A stretch of 64,000 bases of DNA. Source: Georgfuchsia toluolica (GTDB lineage Bacteria; Pseudomonadota; Gammaproteobacteria; Burkholderiales; Rhodocyclaceae). The stretch lies in NCBI RefSeq assembly GCF_907163265.1, contig NZ_CAJQUM010000001.1:2170001-2234000 (forward strand), written 5' to 3'. Shown here piece by piece: positions 54,201 to 62,962 of this stretch. Positions within the stretch are counted from its first letter, which is position 1, and every line of letters begins with the position of its first letter. Under the pieces are notes generated by a model. The model saw only the letters and a list, made by a program, of their open reading frames with translations. It was not told the origin of the DNA and did no database searches. Both the position numbers and the translations under genes were made by a program.

Positions 54201-55052
54201 GAACTGACCGAATGGTCTTTCGGAGAGTTGCCTGATCTGCTCGAAATCAAGGTGGCGGGAAGGACGACCGTCGGTTTCCCGGCGCTGGTGGACGAGGGAA
54301 CGAGCGTCTCATTGCGCGCGTTCGACACTGAGGACAAGGCGCGCGCAATGCACCGTGCCGGACTGCGCCGTCTGTTCACGTTCGCGCTTAAGGAGCAGGT
54401 GAAGTACATCGAGAAGGGCCTGCCCGGCCTGCGCGATCTGGCCTTGCAGTTCATGGCCATGGGTTCCGAGAATGAGCTGAAGGAGCAGTTGCTGTTCGCG
54501 ACGCTCGACCGCGTCTGCATGACGCCGCCGCTACCGGTGAACCGCGCCGAATTCGATGCCCGCGTGTCCGCCGCGCGTTCGCGTTTCGTCTTGGTGGCAC
54601 AGGAAATCGCGCGCCTGATCGGTTCAATGCTGGCGGAATATCAGATATTGCAAAAGAAACTGGCCGCTGCGCAGAAAGCCTTCGGCCCGGCGTGCACCGA
54701 TATTTCGGCACAGATCGACCGACTGCTGGCGAAGGGTTTCATCATGACGACGGATTACGAGCGCCTCTCCCAGTTTCCGCGCTACCTCAAGGCCGTCAAC
54801 TTGCGCCTCGACAAGATGCGCACCGACCCCGCGCGTGATGTTCGCCTGATGGGCGAGTGGCGGGCCGTCGCCAGGGAGTTTGAGCGCGAGCACCTGCAAC
54901 TACTGCGCAGCGGTGGAGCGGATGCATTTATGCAAGAATTTCGCTGGTTGCTGGAAGAACTCCGCGTCATGCTGTTTGCGCAGGAATTACGGACACCGTC
55001 ACCGGTATCGGTAAAGCGGTTGCAGAAGATGTGGGATGGACGGCCGAGGTAG
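51282..55052 (+). CDS. hrpA: ATP-dependent RNA helicase HrpA
   Basis: DEAH-box helicase that processes mRNA and rescues stalled ribosomes. The 1256-residue length is normal. Motifs: [14 protein letters not shown] (about residues 47-59), Ia [35 protein letters not shown], then [19 protein letters not shown] and QRAGRCGR (VI), followed by the HA2/OB and DUF3418 domains at the C-terminus ([20 protein letters not shown]). GTG 51282 overlaps the crcB stop; the frame is open further upstream inside crcB. Confidence 0.96.
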   Translation: MNPREEQIAARLRLRLGARPAIAYDEALPVNVRRAEIAKAINEHQVIVVCGETGSGKTTQLPKICLELGRGCAGLIGHTQPRRIAARATATRIAQELKSEPGRYVGFKIRFTDKVSPDTYIKLMTDGILLAETQRDPLLRAYDTILIDEAHERSLNIDFLLGYLKQLLPKRPDLKVIVTSATLDAERFSKHFDGAPVIEVSGRLYPIETRYCPFDNDRERDLNDAIVDTVSEAHRAGPGDALVFLPGEREIREAAEALRKHSFGKSAPGLEILPLFARQTAQEQSRVFAPHQGRRVVLATNVAETSLTVPGIRYVIDSGLARVKRYSHRNKVEQLQVESISQAAAKQRAGRCGRVSSGICFRLYDEEDFNKRAAYTEPEILRSSLAGVILRMKSLKLGDVEDFPFLEAPAPRMIADGYQLLAELGAVDDDKQLTKVGSELAKLPLDPKVGRMILAARDRGCLKEMLVIASALSVQDPRDRPQEQAGSADQAHARWKDEKSEFLSWLKLWQDSEEIWKHESSNKQRQWCRQNFVSWMRLREWRDVHGQLATLCHEHSWRENQLPASYEAIHKALLTGLLGNIGLKSEDEPHYLGARGIKFFIHPGSSLVKKAGRWIVVAELVETSRLFARCVAKIEPEWLEEVGTHLVKRHVFEPHWEKGPGQVAAWERATLHGLVIYARRRIHYGPRDVKLSREILIRSALVNGEVNEDWSRKWKFFQHNRKLMRDIEHLEHKSRRPDVLVDEELIHAFYDARLPQGIVTLAAFEHWRREAEQAEPKLLYLEREQLMRHEAAGITTDAFPPHVDVRGQKLALAYKHDPGAADDGITLSVPLALLNQVPATRCEWLVPGLLKEKVVALLKTLPQKYRHRLQPLDAFAGEFCENSHDKDEPLVRALGTAVEETLAMKLPLDAFRPGELRPHLAMNFRLLDEHGGTLGFSHSLNELRNQYGERVAQSYAAAEMSIPSGTENEGELLELTEWSFGELPDLLEIKVAGRTTVGFPALVDEGTSVSLRAFDTEDKARAMHRAGLRRLFTFALKEQVKYIEKGLPGLRDLALQFMAMGSENELKEQLLFATLDRVCMTPPLPVNRAEFDARVSAARSRFVLVAQEIARLIGSMLAEYQILQKKLAAAQKAFGPACTDISAQIDRLLAKGFIMTTDYERLSQFPRYLKAVNLRLDKMRTDPARDVRLMGEWRAVAREFEREHLQLLRSGGADAFMQEFRWLLEELRVMLFAQELRTPSPVSVKRLQKMWDGRPR

Positions 55053-55071
55053 GACAACGAAAAGGCAATTG

Positions 55072-55201
55072 GCCACAGAGGACACAGAGAACACAGAGGA
55101 AGTCAAAAACATCAGACAATGAATTGAGTCTGGCAAACGGAAAGCATGTCCTTTGGTTTTTTGATTTTGCTTTTCTCTGTGCACTCTGTGTCCTCTGTGG
55201 C
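55072..55201. repeat. CCACAGAGG palindromic repeat, copy 2
   Basis: GCCACAGAGGACACAGAG at 55072 and CTCTGTGTCCTCTGTGGC ending at 55201 are exact complements over 18 bases, with further CACAGAG units inside. The 130-bp element could fold as one long hairpin. It fills the gap between hrpA and the next gene. Confidence 0.85.
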
Positions 55202-55233
55202 TAAATGGTTTAGGGGTTTTTGTGGAGGCTTTT

Positions 55234-56019
55234 ATGGGATTCGCAGCGATCATCATCGGCGACGAAATCATTCGCGGCAAGCGCCAGGATAAACACTTCG
55301 CGAAAACCCGCGAGTTGCTGTCAGGGCGAGGATTGAGGCTCGATGTCGTAACCTACGTTGGCGATGATCCGGTCCGTCTTACCGAAGTCCTGCGGCAAAG
55401 TTTCGGTACGAACGACGTGGTGTTCAGCTTCGGCGGCATCGGCATTACGCCGGACGATCGCACGCGCCGATGCGCGGCAGATGCGGCGGGTTTGCCGCTG
55501 GAAGTGCATCCCGCTGCCGAGCGGGAGATACGTGCCATGAGCATCGAGCGAAAGCGCGAAGTGACGGACGAAATGCTCCAGTTCGGTGCTTTTCCTCAAG
55601 GCAGCCGGATAATACCGAATCCGGTTAATCGTATTCCCGGTTTCAGTTTGCGCGATCATCACTTCGTCCCCGGTTTTCCGGAGATGGCGTGGCCGATGAT
55701 CGAATGGGTGCTCGATACCTATTACCGCGATCTTTTTCATCGCAAGGCCGAGGCGGAAAAATCGATCATCATCCTGGGCGGCAATGAAGGCACACTGTTG
55801 CCCTTGATGAGGCGGCTGGAGCAGGATTATGCCGGGCTGCTGGTATTCAGCCTGCCGTCGTTTGGCGACGCAACGACGCCATCGCATGTCGAACTGGGGG
55901 TGCGCGGTGATCCCGCGCAAGTAGACTCGGCATTTGAGGATATGTGCAGGGAGGTCGCTACCCTCGGCTTCAGCTACACCGTAGATAAAAAAAACCCCAG
56001 TCCTAAGACTGGGGCTTAA
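55234..56019 (+). CDS. Molybdopterin-binding-domain protein (CinA N-terminal type)
   Basis: A 261-residue protein with a MoaB/CinA-like domain: GFAAIIIGDEIIRGKRQDKH (start), VFSFGGIGITPDDRT (the GG-x-GxTPDD loop, about 67-81) and a following region typical of stand-alone CinA-like proteins. It lacks the CinA amidohydrolase half. The exact reaction is unknown. ATG 55234 follows GGAGG by 5 bases. The last nine residues (KNPSPKTGA) are encoded by the stem of a terminator used by the opposite gene phaP. Confidence 0.88.
   Translation: MGFAAIIIGDEIIRGKRQDKHFAKTRELLSGRGLRLDVVTYVGDDPVRLTEVLRQSFGTNDVVFSFGGIGITPDDRTRRCAADAAGLPLEVHPAAEREIRAMSIERKREVTDEMLQFGAFPQGSRIIPNPVNRIPGFSLRDHHFVPGFPEMAWPMIEWVLDTYYRDLFHRKAEAEKSIIILGGNEGTLLPLMRRLEQDYAGLLVFSLPSFGDATTPSHVELGVRGDPAQVDSAFEDMCREVATLGFSYTVDKKNPSPKTGA
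55991..56014 (-). terminator. Terminator of phaP inside the opposite gene
   Basis: CCCCAGTC (55995-56002) and GACTGGGG (56007-56014) pair around CTAA; on the minus strand a run of T follows, a textbook intrinsic terminator 52 bp after the phaP stop. A second hairpin, CCAGTCC/GGACTGG (56022-56040), precedes it. Confidence 0.9.
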
Positions 56020-56065
56020 AACCAGTCCGTTGCGGACTGGAGGAGGAGACGGTTGATTCAGTAGT

Positions 56066-56629
56066 TCAGGCGGCGACCTTCTTCGACTTCGGCGTCGCGG
56101 CACCGGCAGCCTTGACCGTCGCGTTGGTAGCGGCGGCAACATTGGCTTCAGTCATTTCGGTCACTTGCTTCACGGCCTTGGCCACGCTGTCGTAAGCAGA
56201 GGTGGCGGCAGCCATGGCGGATTTCATGGCTGCAACGGCGACATCGGAACCGGCTGGGGCGTTCTTGGCGGCTTGCTCAAGCGCGGCGCTCACGGTCTTG
56301 TTCAGCTCGGCGAATTGGGCTTCAAAAACCTTGCCCACTTCTTCCTGTGTTTGCGAAGCGATTTCGTACAGGCTACGCGAATAGCTGACGGCCTTTTCAA
56401 CGGCGGGCTGGGTCAGCGAGGACTGGTAGCCGATCAGTTCCTGCGGATCCTTGACGCCGAACAGGCCCTTGGCGCTGGATACGGAATCCTCGATTGCCGA
56501 ACGGGCAACGTTGAGATTCAGCGCAGCCAGACGCTCGGTGCTGGCAAAAACGGTGTTGGCCAGGGTCAACAGGGTTTCGATGCCGGCCTTGTTGGCGGCG
56601 GTAATTTGGTCGGGAATTGCGTAGGCCAT
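56066..56629 (-). CDS. phaP: Phasin (PHA granule-associated protein)
   Basis: Small amphipathic protein that coats polyhydroxyalkanoate granules. The 187-residue product has the phasin signature from the N-terminus: IPDQITAANKAGIETLLTLA, then FASTERLAALNLNVARSAIE, and a long helical body, ending in an Ala/Lys-rich tail (AAGAATPKSKKVAA). Its presence implies PHA storage, although no phaC lies in the window. It is monocistronic, with its own terminator. Confidence 0.95.
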   Translation of the reverse strand: MAYAIPDQITAANKAGIETLLTLANTVFASTERLAALNLNVARSAIEDSVSSAKGLFGVKDPQELIGYQSSLTQPAVEKAVSYSRSLYEIASQTQEEVGKVFEAQFAELNKTVSAALEQAAKNAPAGSDVAVAAMKSAMAAATSAYDSVAKAVKQVTEMTEANVAAATNATVKAAGAATPKSKKVAA

Positions 56630-56832
56630 GATGTAATCTCCAATAAGATGTAGTCAGATGCTGTGGTTCTGAACAAAATCCGGTGATTCGATTATTGGGG
56701 CACCCTTCCGCTACTACCTCGTTCCGGGATGTTGCAATGCACCATTGATGCCAATTATAGGAGCGAAAATTGAGATGTCAACACTTTTTTGATGCGATGC
56801 AACAAAGAAGCGTAAAAAATATTTATCAATAT

Positions 56833-56850
56833 ATATCAATGTATTGATAT
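56833..56850. promoter_or_regulatory. 18-bp perfect palindrome upstream of phaP
   Basis: ATATCAATGTATTGATAT is a perfect inverted repeat in the AT-rich 281-bp gap before the lptA terminator, about 205 bp upstream of the phaP ATG. It has operator symmetry; the binding protein is unknown. Confidence 0.45.
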
Positions 56851-56910
56851 TCTAATTTCAAGAAGAAGCTACCCTTATGTGGCCACATTTTCGCGAATGC
56901 GGAAATTAAA

Positions 56911-56937
56911 AAGGCGCCAGCAGGCCGCTGGCGCCTT
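56911..56937 (-). terminator. Terminator of the kdsD-kdsC-lptC-lptA operon
   Basis: AAGGCGCCAGC and GCTGGCGCCTT form perfect 11-bp arms around AGGCC; on the minus strand TTTTTAATTT follows. It lies 21 bp after the lptA stop. Confidence 0.92.
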
Positions 56938-56957
56938 AAACGTGTGGAAGTCCTCGT

Positions 56958-57497
56958 TTATTGGGCAGGTTTGGCTCCATCCTTGTTTTTGGGTTGAATG
57001 ACCGCGTGTACTCGTCCGGCTTTGGGGCCTTGTGCCACCGTGCCGCCGGGACCGTTTGTGACAACGTAATTTTCCGTCCTGCCGTCATACGAAATGTATT
57101 CGCCACGCACCTCGTTGAGTCCACTACGTATCTTCGCATGGCCGAAGAGTTCCGATTTATCGGTTTTGGAATCGTTTTCGATACGGTCGGCTTCGCCCTC
57201 GATATAGTCGTCGCGGCCTTCGCGCTTCTGCCTGAACCGCGCCAAGCCGCCAGACCCGCCCGTGGCTACGCCGGCCTGATTGCCATTGGCATCCTGGGTA
57301 ACAATGATCTTGTCGGCCTTGATGACCAGGGTACCTTGGGTGAATTGCACGTTGCCTTCAAAGGCATGCACTTTGCGCGCGTCGTCGACAGTGATCTTGT
57401 CCGCATCGAGGTTGATGGGTTTGTCGCGGTCGGCACGTTCGGCATGCACGGTAGTGGAGATGATGAAGACAAACAACGGAAGAAGTTTCATGTTCAT
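56958..57497 (-). CDS. lptA: Lipopolysaccharide transport periplasmic protein LptA
   Basis: Forms the periplasmic bridge carrying LPS from LptC to LptD. The 179-residue product has a signal peptide (MNMKLLPLFVFIISTTVHAE) and the OstA-type beta-jellyroll repeats (INLDADKITVDDARKVHAFE, VQFTQGTLVIKADKIIV). The start overlaps the lptC stop by 4 bases. A terminator follows directly instead of the usual lptB. Confidence 0.94.
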   Translation of the reverse strand: MNMKLLPLFVFIISTTVHAERADRDKPINLDADKITVDDARKVHAFEGNVQFTQGTLVIKADKIIVTQDANGNQAGVATGGSGGLARFRQKREGRDDYIEGEADRIENDSKTDKSELFGHAKIRSGLNEVRGEYISYDGRTENYVVTNGPGGTVAQGPKAGRVHAVIQPKNKDGAKPAQ

Positions 57498-58069
57498 GAT
57501 TTTTTCACCCGGTAAAAGGTACCTTTGACTCGCCCCGAAAGGATGGTGATGCTGGTATTTCCATCGTAGCGGATGCTGTCGCCGCTGACGACGCTTTTTC
57601 CCTGCAATATGGTGGTGCGTGAATTGCCCTGTGCGATATTGTCGTCGGGAAATACCGTCAATGCCTCGGTTTGCATGACAGTCATGGGGCGATCATCAAT
57701 TGACGGCTTGATCAGGCGCACGTCGCCGCGCAACAATACCTGCTTGTTGTCATGGCTGACCTGGGCCGTGTTGGCGAGCAGTTGTGTCGTTTGCTGGCCC
57801 ATGAAGTAAGTCAGCTGCGGTTTGTCGACCCAGGTGCTGTTGTCATCCGGGTAATGGGTCATGCTGTCTGCCAGCATTGACTGCTTCAGCAAGCCACTGG
57901 CATCAAAATGGCGGACATCGATCTGGCTGACAATGGAATCCGGGTCGTGGCGTTTCTGCGCCTTGCGCACCGGGTCTTCCGGATTGGCCGCACGTTCCAG
58001 CCAGAAGGTCAGAGCTGCGAGCAAGGAAACCAGCGCAATGGGGAATGCGACAGTGCCGAGGCTTCTCAT
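57494..58069 (-). CDS. lptC: LPS export inner-membrane protein LptC
   Basis: Bitopic protein that passes LPS from LptBFG to LptA. The 191-residue product has one N-terminal span (VAFPIALVSLLAALTFWLE, about 7-25) and a periplasmic LptC domain with DVRHFDASGLLKQSMLADSM-like strands and DNKQVLLRGDVRLIKP. The ATG at 58067-58069 overlaps the kdsC stop (ATGA), preferred over a start 20 codons upstream inside kdsC. Confidence 0.92.
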   Translation of the reverse strand: MRSLGTVAFPIALVSLLAALTFWLERAANPEDPVRKAQKRHDPDSIVSQIDVRHFDASGLLKQSMLADSMTHYPDDNSTWVDKPQLTYFMGQQTTQLLANTAQVSHDNKQVLLRGDVRLIKPSIDDRPMTVMQTEALTVFPDDNIAQGNSRTTILQGKSVVSGDSIRYDGNTSITILSGRVKGTFYRVKKS

Positions 58070-58587
58070 GCGAGGTACCGGGCCAGGGCTGGGTCCAGCT
58101 TGTTCTGCGCGGCAAGCAGGTACTCGCACACTTCACGCACGGCGCCATGCCCGCCATTGAATGGGCTGACATGATCGACGCGATCCAGCAGCAGCGGATG
58201 CCCATCCGCAACCGTGGCCGAGAATCCGCAGGCGCGTAGCAAGGGCAGGTCGACCACATCATCGCCCATATAACCCGCCTGCTCGAAGCCAAGGCCAAGC
58301 CGTGCCAGCAGATTTTCCATCGCCGCGCGCTTGTCGTCGATCCCCTGCAGCACGAGACTGATGCCGAGGTTCCTGGCGCGCTGCGTCACGATGTCCGATT
58401 CGCGCCCGGTGATGATGGCGATTTGCACGCCGGCATCGGCCAGCATCCTGATGCCGTGGCCGTCGCGCGCCTGGAAACCTTTCATCTCGTCGCCACGTGC
58501 GGAATAGTAGAGTGTGCCATCGGTGAGAACACCATCGACATCGAAGCCCATGAACGCAACGCGCGCGGCTTTGGCTACGGCATTCAT
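58066..58587 (-). CDS. kdsC: 3-deoxy-D-manno-octulosonate 8-phosphate phosphatase
   Basis: HAD-family phosphatase giving free KDO for LPS core synthesis. The 173-residue product shows FDVDGVLTDGTLYYS (nucleophile Asp, motif I, about 15-29), IITGRES (motif II) and GYMGDDVVDLPLL (motif IV). The ATG at 58585-58587 overlaps the kdsD stop, and the stop overlaps lptC, giving a tight four-gene operon. Confidence 0.95.
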   Translation of the reverse strand: MNAVAKAARVAFMGFDVDGVLTDGTLYYSARGDEMKGFQARDGHGIRMLADAGVQIAIITGRESDIVTQRARNLGISLVLQGIDDKRAAMENLLARLGLGFEQAGYMGDDVVDLPLLRACGFSATVADGHPLLLDRVDHVSPFNGGHGAVREVCEYLLAAQNKLDPALARYLA

Positions 58588-59582
58588 CAGATGACTTTCG
58601 CCCTGAAGAGATCGTGCATGTTGAGCGCGCCGAGCAATCGGCCGCCGCCATCGAGCACCAGCAGCTGGTTGATCTTGAACTGTTCCATCATTTCCACGGC
58701 TTCGACCGCGAGCCGTTCCGGTGCAATGGACCGCGGTGTTGTGGTCATGATTTCGCCAACGCCAATCTGGCGCAGGTCGCCCCGCTTTTCCAGGGCACGG
58801 CGCAGGTCGCCATCTGTCAGTATGCCCGCCAGACAACCATCGGCATCGAGCACCACGGTCATGCCAAGGCCGCCGCGCGTGATGGAAAGCAGCGCCGCCG
58901 GAATCAGGGTATCGACTGTCACCGTCGGCACTTCGTCCACCGCCCGCATCACATCGCGCACGTGGGTGAGCAGTTTGCGGCCCAGGGCGCCGGCCGGGTG
59001 AGAGCGCGCAAAATCCTCGGGGCCGAAACCGCGCGCGTCGAGCAGTGCCACCGCGAGGGCATCGCCAAGCGCAAGGGCTGCCGTGGTGCTGGCGGTGGGG
59101 GCAAGGTTCAGCGAGCAGGCTTCTTCGGCAACACCGGCATCGAGATGCACATCTGCTTCCCTGGCCAGCGCCGAGTCCGGCTTGCCGGTAATCGCGATCA
59201 GGCGGCCGCCCTGGCGCTTGACCAGGGGAACAATCGTCAACAGTTCGTCGCCTTCACCCGAATTGGAAATGGCGATCAGCACATCGTCGCGGGTCAGCAT
59301 GCCCAGGTCGCCGTGTATCGCTTCGGCGGCATGCAGGAAATAAGCCGGGGTACCGGTACTCGCCATGGTGGCTGCGATCTTGCGCGCGACATGCCCCGAT
59401 TTGCCGATGCCGCTGACGATGACGCGCCCATGGCAGTGCAGGATCAACTCGGTGGCGCGGATGAAACTGGCATCCAGCCGCTGCGATAGCGCGGTGACCG
59501 CGTCGGCCTCGATACGGAGGACGCGGCGCGCCATCTCAAGCGCGCGATTCGCGTTCGGTTGTGGGGGCGTGCAGGTGGCCAT
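58587..59582 (-). CDS. kdsD: D-arabinose 5-phosphate isomerase
   Basis: Interconverts ribulose 5-phosphate and arabinose 5-phosphate, the first KDO step. The 331-residue product has an SIS domain (VIVSGIGKSGHVARKIAATM, about 51-70, and AISNSGEGDELL) and two C-terminal CBS motifs (TDGDLRRALEK). The active-site His is in LHAAEAIHGDLGML. ATG 59582 starts homology; a frame 15 codons upstream does not. It heads the operon kdsD-kdsC-lptC-lptA. Confidence 0.95.
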   Translation of the reverse strand: MATCTPPQPNANRALEMARRVLRIEADAVTALSQRLDASFIRATELILHCHGRVIVSGIGKSGHVARKIAATMASTGTPAYFLHAAEAIHGDLGMLTRDDVLIAISNSGEGDELLTIVPLVKRQGGRLIAITGKPDSALAREADVHLDAGVAEEACSLNLAPTASTTAALALGDALAVALLDARGFGPEDFARSHPAGALGRKLLTHVRDVMRAVDEVPTVTVDTLIPAALLSITRGGLGMTVVLDADGCLAGILTDGDLRRALEKRGDLRQIGVGEIMTTTPRSIAPERLAVEAVEMMEQFKINQLLVLDGGGRLLGALNMHDLFRAKVI

Positions 59583-59629
59583 GCTGAGCCTAGCGCGAAA
59601 GATATGTGGCCACGGAGCGCCCGGCAATA

Positions 59630-59724
59630 ATCGAGCGCAGCGAGCTGAATGGTAGCCCCGCCTTGGGGCGGGGACGGGGGTGGGGGGCGTTTAATTTGCC
59701 TTTGCGTATTTTCATCATCAAGGG
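59630..59724. repeat. Dispersed intergenic repeat, copy 2
   Basis: Shares its left end ATCGAGCGCAGCGAG, the GTAGCCCCGCC block and right end GCGTATTTTCATCATCAAGG with 29468-29635. It lies in the divergent gap between kdsD and the KefC-like gene, so it may separate or alter their promoters. Confidence 0.7.
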
Positions 59725-59814
59725 TGCCGTCACCGAGGCATAAGCGTTATGTATGGGCCGGAGGGCGGTTATGATGACGGTGATTATAACAATCTGCCAT
59801 TGTTGCTCCGCTCG

Positions 59815-61785
59815 ATGAACACATCGCTCGAATCCGTATTGTTCCTGCTCGCCGCCGCAGTGCTGGTGGTGGCGGTGTTTCGTTCGTTCAACCTGCCGCC
59901 GGTCATGGGTTATCTCATCGTCGGTGCGGTTATCGGCCCGCATGCGCTCAATCTCGTCGCCGATTCCGCGGGAACGCGCCAGCTCGCCGAATTCGGCGTG
60001 GTGTTCCTGATGTTCTCGATCGGCCTCGAATTTTCGCTAGCCCGCCTGCATACGATGAAGCGGCTGGTATTCGGCCTGGGCACGGTCCAGGTGGCGGCAA
60101 CGATAGCCATTACCATGCTGATCACCCGCTTTGCCGACTTCGACTGGCGCGCCGGTCTGGCCTTGGGCGGCGCGCTTTCCATGTCGTCGACCGCCGTCCT
60201 GTCGCGCCTGCTTGGCGACCGGCTGGAACTCGAATCGCGGCATGGACGCGAGGTGGTGGGCGTCCTGCTGTTTCAGGATCTGGCTGTCGTGCCGCTGCTC
60301 ATTCTGGTGCCCGCTATTTCCCAGCCGGGAGGCGAATGGCTTGGGGCGCTCGGCCTGGCCGTGCTCAAGGCCGCCGCTGTGCTGGGCATTGTGATTTTCT
60401 TCGGCCCCCGGCTCATGCATGGCTGGTTCTTCATGATGGCACGGCAGAAGTCGTCCGAACTTTTCGTGCTGAACGTATTGTTCATCACCCTCGGCCTGGC
60501 CTGGCTGACCGAACTGGCCGGCCTCTCGCTGGCATTGGGCGCCTTCCTGGCCGGCATGCTGATTTCCGAAACCGAATATCGCTATCGCGTCGAAGAAGAC
60601 ATCAAACCCTTCCGCGATATCCTGCTCGGCCTGTTCTTCATCACCATCGGCATGCTGCTCGACCTGCGCGTCGTGCTGCACAACCTGCCATGGGTGCTGC
60701 TGCTGCTGGCGGGGTTGCTGCTGGTCAAACTTGTCCTCGCCGGGCTTCTGTCACGCGTACTGGGCAGTTCGTCCGGAACAGCGCTGCGTACCGGCTTGTG
60801 GCTATGCGCCGGAGGTGAATTCGGCTTCGTGCTGCTGGCGCAGATTCGGCAACTTGATCTGGTCACGAGCGAACTCTTGCAACTGGTGCTGGCGGCAGTA
60901 GTGTTGTCGCTGCTGCTGGCGCCATTGATCGTGCATTATTCTGATCGCATTGTATTGCGCTTCGTCGCCTCGGAATGGTTGTCGCGCTCGATGCAGTTGA
61001 CCGAGATTGCCGCCCTTTCGATGGGCGCCGAAAAACATGCGATTCTTTGCGGCTACGGGCGCACCGGGCAACATCTGGCGCGCTTCCTGGACCAGTCAGG
61101 AATTTCTACGATTGGGCTCGATCTCGATCCGGAGCGCGTCCGCGATGCCGCTTTGGCCGGCGAAGCGGTGAGCTACGGCGATTGCGCGCGACGCGAAACC
61201 CTGATCGCGGCAGGCCTTGCCAGAGCGCATATCGTTGTGATTACCTTCGCCGATTGCGAAGCTGCACTGCGAGTGCTGTCGCACGTGCGCGAACTGCGGC
61301 CGGAAATTCCTGTGGTCGCGCGGGCGGCCGAAGAGCGCGATGTCGCGCGTCTCACCGCCGCCGGGGCGACCGAGGTGGTGCCGGAGGCCCTTGAGTCCAG
61401 CATCATGCTGGCGACACATACACAAGCCCTGCTCGGCATTCCCATGCACAAGGTCATCCGTCGCCTGCGCGAGGTTCGAGAACAACAGTATGGCCTGCTG
61501 CGTGGCTTCTTCCACGGCGCCAGCGATACCGGAGAGCATCTGTCCGATGACGATCAGCCGCGTTTGCATTCGATCATCCTCGGTCAGGGCGCCCATGCCA
61601 TCGGCAAGAGCATGACGGAGTTGCAGCTTGATGCGCTGGGCTGCTCGATATCCGCGATACGCCGTCGCGGCGCCAGTGGCAGCCGCGGCATGAATGAGAT
61701 TCTTATCGAAGGCGACGTGGTGGTGCTGCTGGGCGTCCCGACCGCGCTGACGGCGAGTGAAGAGAGATTGCTGACGGGGAAATAA
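59815..61785 (+). CDS. KefC/YbaL-type monovalent cation:proton antiporter (CPA2)
   Basis: A 656-residue inner-membrane antiporter with about 12 spans (FNLPPVMGYLIVGAVIGPHAL, FSIGLEFS, SMSSTAVLSRLL, FQDLAVVPLLILVPA are family signatures), a cytosolic RCK domain with nucleotide loop GYGRTGQHLARFL (about 413-425) and a C-terminal TrkA-C domain (about 575-656). It would exchange K+ or Na+ for protons under nucleotide or thiol control. ATG 59815 precedes the conserved start. It is divergent from kdsD, a common arrangement in betaproteobacteria. Confidence 0.93.
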   Translation: MNTSLESVLFLLAAAVLVVAVFRSFNLPPVMGYLIVGAVIGPHALNLVADSAGTRQLAEFGVVFLMFSIGLEFSLARLHTMKRLVFGLGTVQVAATIAITMLITRFADFDWRAGLALGGALSMSSTAVLSRLLGDRLELESRHGREVVGVLLFQDLAVVPLLILVPAISQPGGEWLGALGLAVLKAAAVLGIVIFFGPRLMHGWFFMMARQKSSELFVLNVLFITLGLAWLTELAGLSLALGAFLAGMLISETEYRYRVEEDIKPFRDILLGLFFITIGMLLDLRVVLHNLPWVLLLLAGLLLVKLVLAGLLSRVLGSSSGTALRTGLWLCAGGEFGFVLLAQIRQLDLVTSELLQLVLAAVVLSLLLAPLIVHYSDRIVLRFVASEWLSRSMQLTEIAALSMGAEKHAILCGYGRTGQHLARFLDQSGISTIGLDLDPERVRDAALAGEAVSYGDCARRETLIAAGLARAHIVVITFADCEAALRVLSHVRELRPEIPVVARAAEERDVARLTAAGATEVVPEALESSIMLATHTQALLGIPMHKVIRRLREVREQQYGLLRGFFHGASDTGEHLSDDDQPRLHSIILGQGAHAIGKSMTELQLDALGCSISAIRRRGASGSRGMNEILIEGDVVVLLGVPTALTASEERLLTGK

Positions 61786-61813
61786 TAAGGTCCGCAAGTC
61801 CAAAGCATAAATT

Positions 61814-61870
61814 CCGTTCCGCCTGAGCTTGTCGAAGGCCATTGTGCTTCGACAAGCTCAACACGAACGG
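61814..61870. repeat. Paired REP-like palindrome
   Basis: CCGTTCCGCCTGAGCTTGTC (61814-61833) with GAAG and the inverted CTTCGACAAGCTCAACACGA (61847-61866) with ACGG form a 57-bp imperfect palindrome. It touches the 3' end of a broken REP-associated transposase gene. Related sequences are at 27831 and 33467. Confidence 0.8.
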
Positions 61871-62114
61871 TATGAACGTAGCGCTGCCCCAGGCATTTCA
61901 TCAACAGCCCGGCGCTGTTGTGCGTTCGGGAGTCATGAGCAAATGAACATGATTGGTCATCAGCATATAGGCGTGCAGCTCGCAGCATTGTCGGCAAACT
62001 CCTTGAGGGTGTTCAGGTAGAACTGGTAGTTTCCTTCGGAGTAAAAGCAGACCGAACGATTGTTGCCGCGCTGAATGATGTGCCAGGGAGAGATAGCCGT
62101 GTGCGGCGGGGCAT
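61871..62114 (-). pseudogene. REP-associated tyrosine transposase (RAYT) fragment
   Basis: Across three minus-strand frames the sequence reads MPRRTRLSLPG, WHIIQRGNNRSVCFYSEGNY, LNTLKEFADNAAS, ELHAYMLMTNHVHLLMTPE and SAGLLMKCLGQRYVHTV, the ordered start of IS200-like Y1 transposases, with HVH as the metal site. At least three frameshifts separate these pieces, and the catalytic Tyr region is missing because the gene ends at the REP palindrome. It cannot encode a working enzyme. Confidence 0.85.
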
Positions 62115-62183
62115 GGCGGAACCCCTGAGAATTTCAAATTATCAGAAAATAATCGTGGTCTGTCCCCTATTTCTCTTGGAAAT

Positions 62184-62209
62184 AAAAAAGCCCGCCGGAG
62201 CGGGCTTTT
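62184..62209 (-). terminator. Terminator of the prepilin gene
   Basis: AAGCCCGC (62188-62195) and GCGGGCTT (62200-62207) pair around CGGA; on the minus strand the stem is followed by a T-run. It lies 16 bp after the prepilin stop. Confidence 0.92.
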
Positions 62210-62224
62210 GAACATTGTTCCGTT

Positions 62225-62926
62225 TTACAGGGATTTACATATTGTGTAATAGTTCGTTCCCTTTTCATCGTACGCTGCAGGAGCGGCTACCCCATTTATC
62301 TGAGCCAGTGTAGCTGGCGTTGTAGCCCCGGTCTGCAATACTGCCCTGATGCTGCCTGTAGATGGATTACCGTCATCGAGTTGGTTGTCTATGGCAATCG
62401 CGGCTTTGTCCGGAATATTGGACTCGCAAATAATGGGGCCCTTGAAGCCAGTGCCGGCACCGGCCGCCGATTGGAATGCATCTTGACCGTTCATGATTCC
62501 CAATACGCCGCTATAGGCGTTTTGCGGCGGTCCATCCAGCAAATTACCGGTGATGAATCCCGCTTGCCGCAAATCGACCCAAAACGTATAGCATTCATTA
62601 GTGTCGCCAGAGTTAGAGGTAAACACACAATCTGCCCCGGCGGTGTTTATGACTCCATCATGGTCACCGATGATTTTCCCTGTTCCAAAAGCGGCGTTGC
62701 TGGTGGTCCAACGCGTCGTTCCTTCATCATCTCCTGGGAGTCTTTTATATCTATCCTGATACCCATAGATGGCAGTTGTAGTCGAAGTGAAATCATTGAT
62801 CACGTTCTTGATCTTGGCGCTATTGATCAGCTCCTGCCCCTTGAGCACCCCGCCCAGCAGCAGGCCGATGATGACCAGCACGATGGCGATTTCGACCAGG
62901 GTAAAACCAGCTTGTTTGCGAGGCAT
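62225..62926 (-). CDS. Type IV prepilin-like protein
   Basis: A 233-residue prepilin. MPRKQAG then FTLVEIAIVLVIIGLLLGGV is a class III leader: peptidase would cut after Gly7, and Glu5 of the mature protein is present. The body has FTSTTTAIYGYQDRYKRLPG and a C-terminal Cys pair, as in pseudopilins or PilE/PilA-like minor pilins with a central strand-rich domain. The ATG at 62924-62926 follows AGGAG. A sigma-54-type promoter stands 37 bp upstream. Whether it is the major or a minor pilin is not clear. Confidence 0.88.
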   Translation of the reverse strand: MPRKQAGFTLVEIAIVLVIIGLLLGGVLKGQELINSAKIKNVINDFTSTTTAIYGYQDRYKRLPGDDEGTTRWTTSNAAFGTGKIIGDHDGVINTAGADCVFTSNSGDTNECYTFWVDLRQAGFITGNLLDGPPQNAYSGVLGIMNGQDAFQSAAGAGTGFKGPIICESNIPDKAAIAIDNQLDDGNPSTGSIRAVLQTGATTPATLAQINGVAAPAAYDEKGTNYYTICKSL

Positions 62927-62962
62927 CTTATTTCTCCTGTAGGTGTTGCCCGGCAGGAATAT

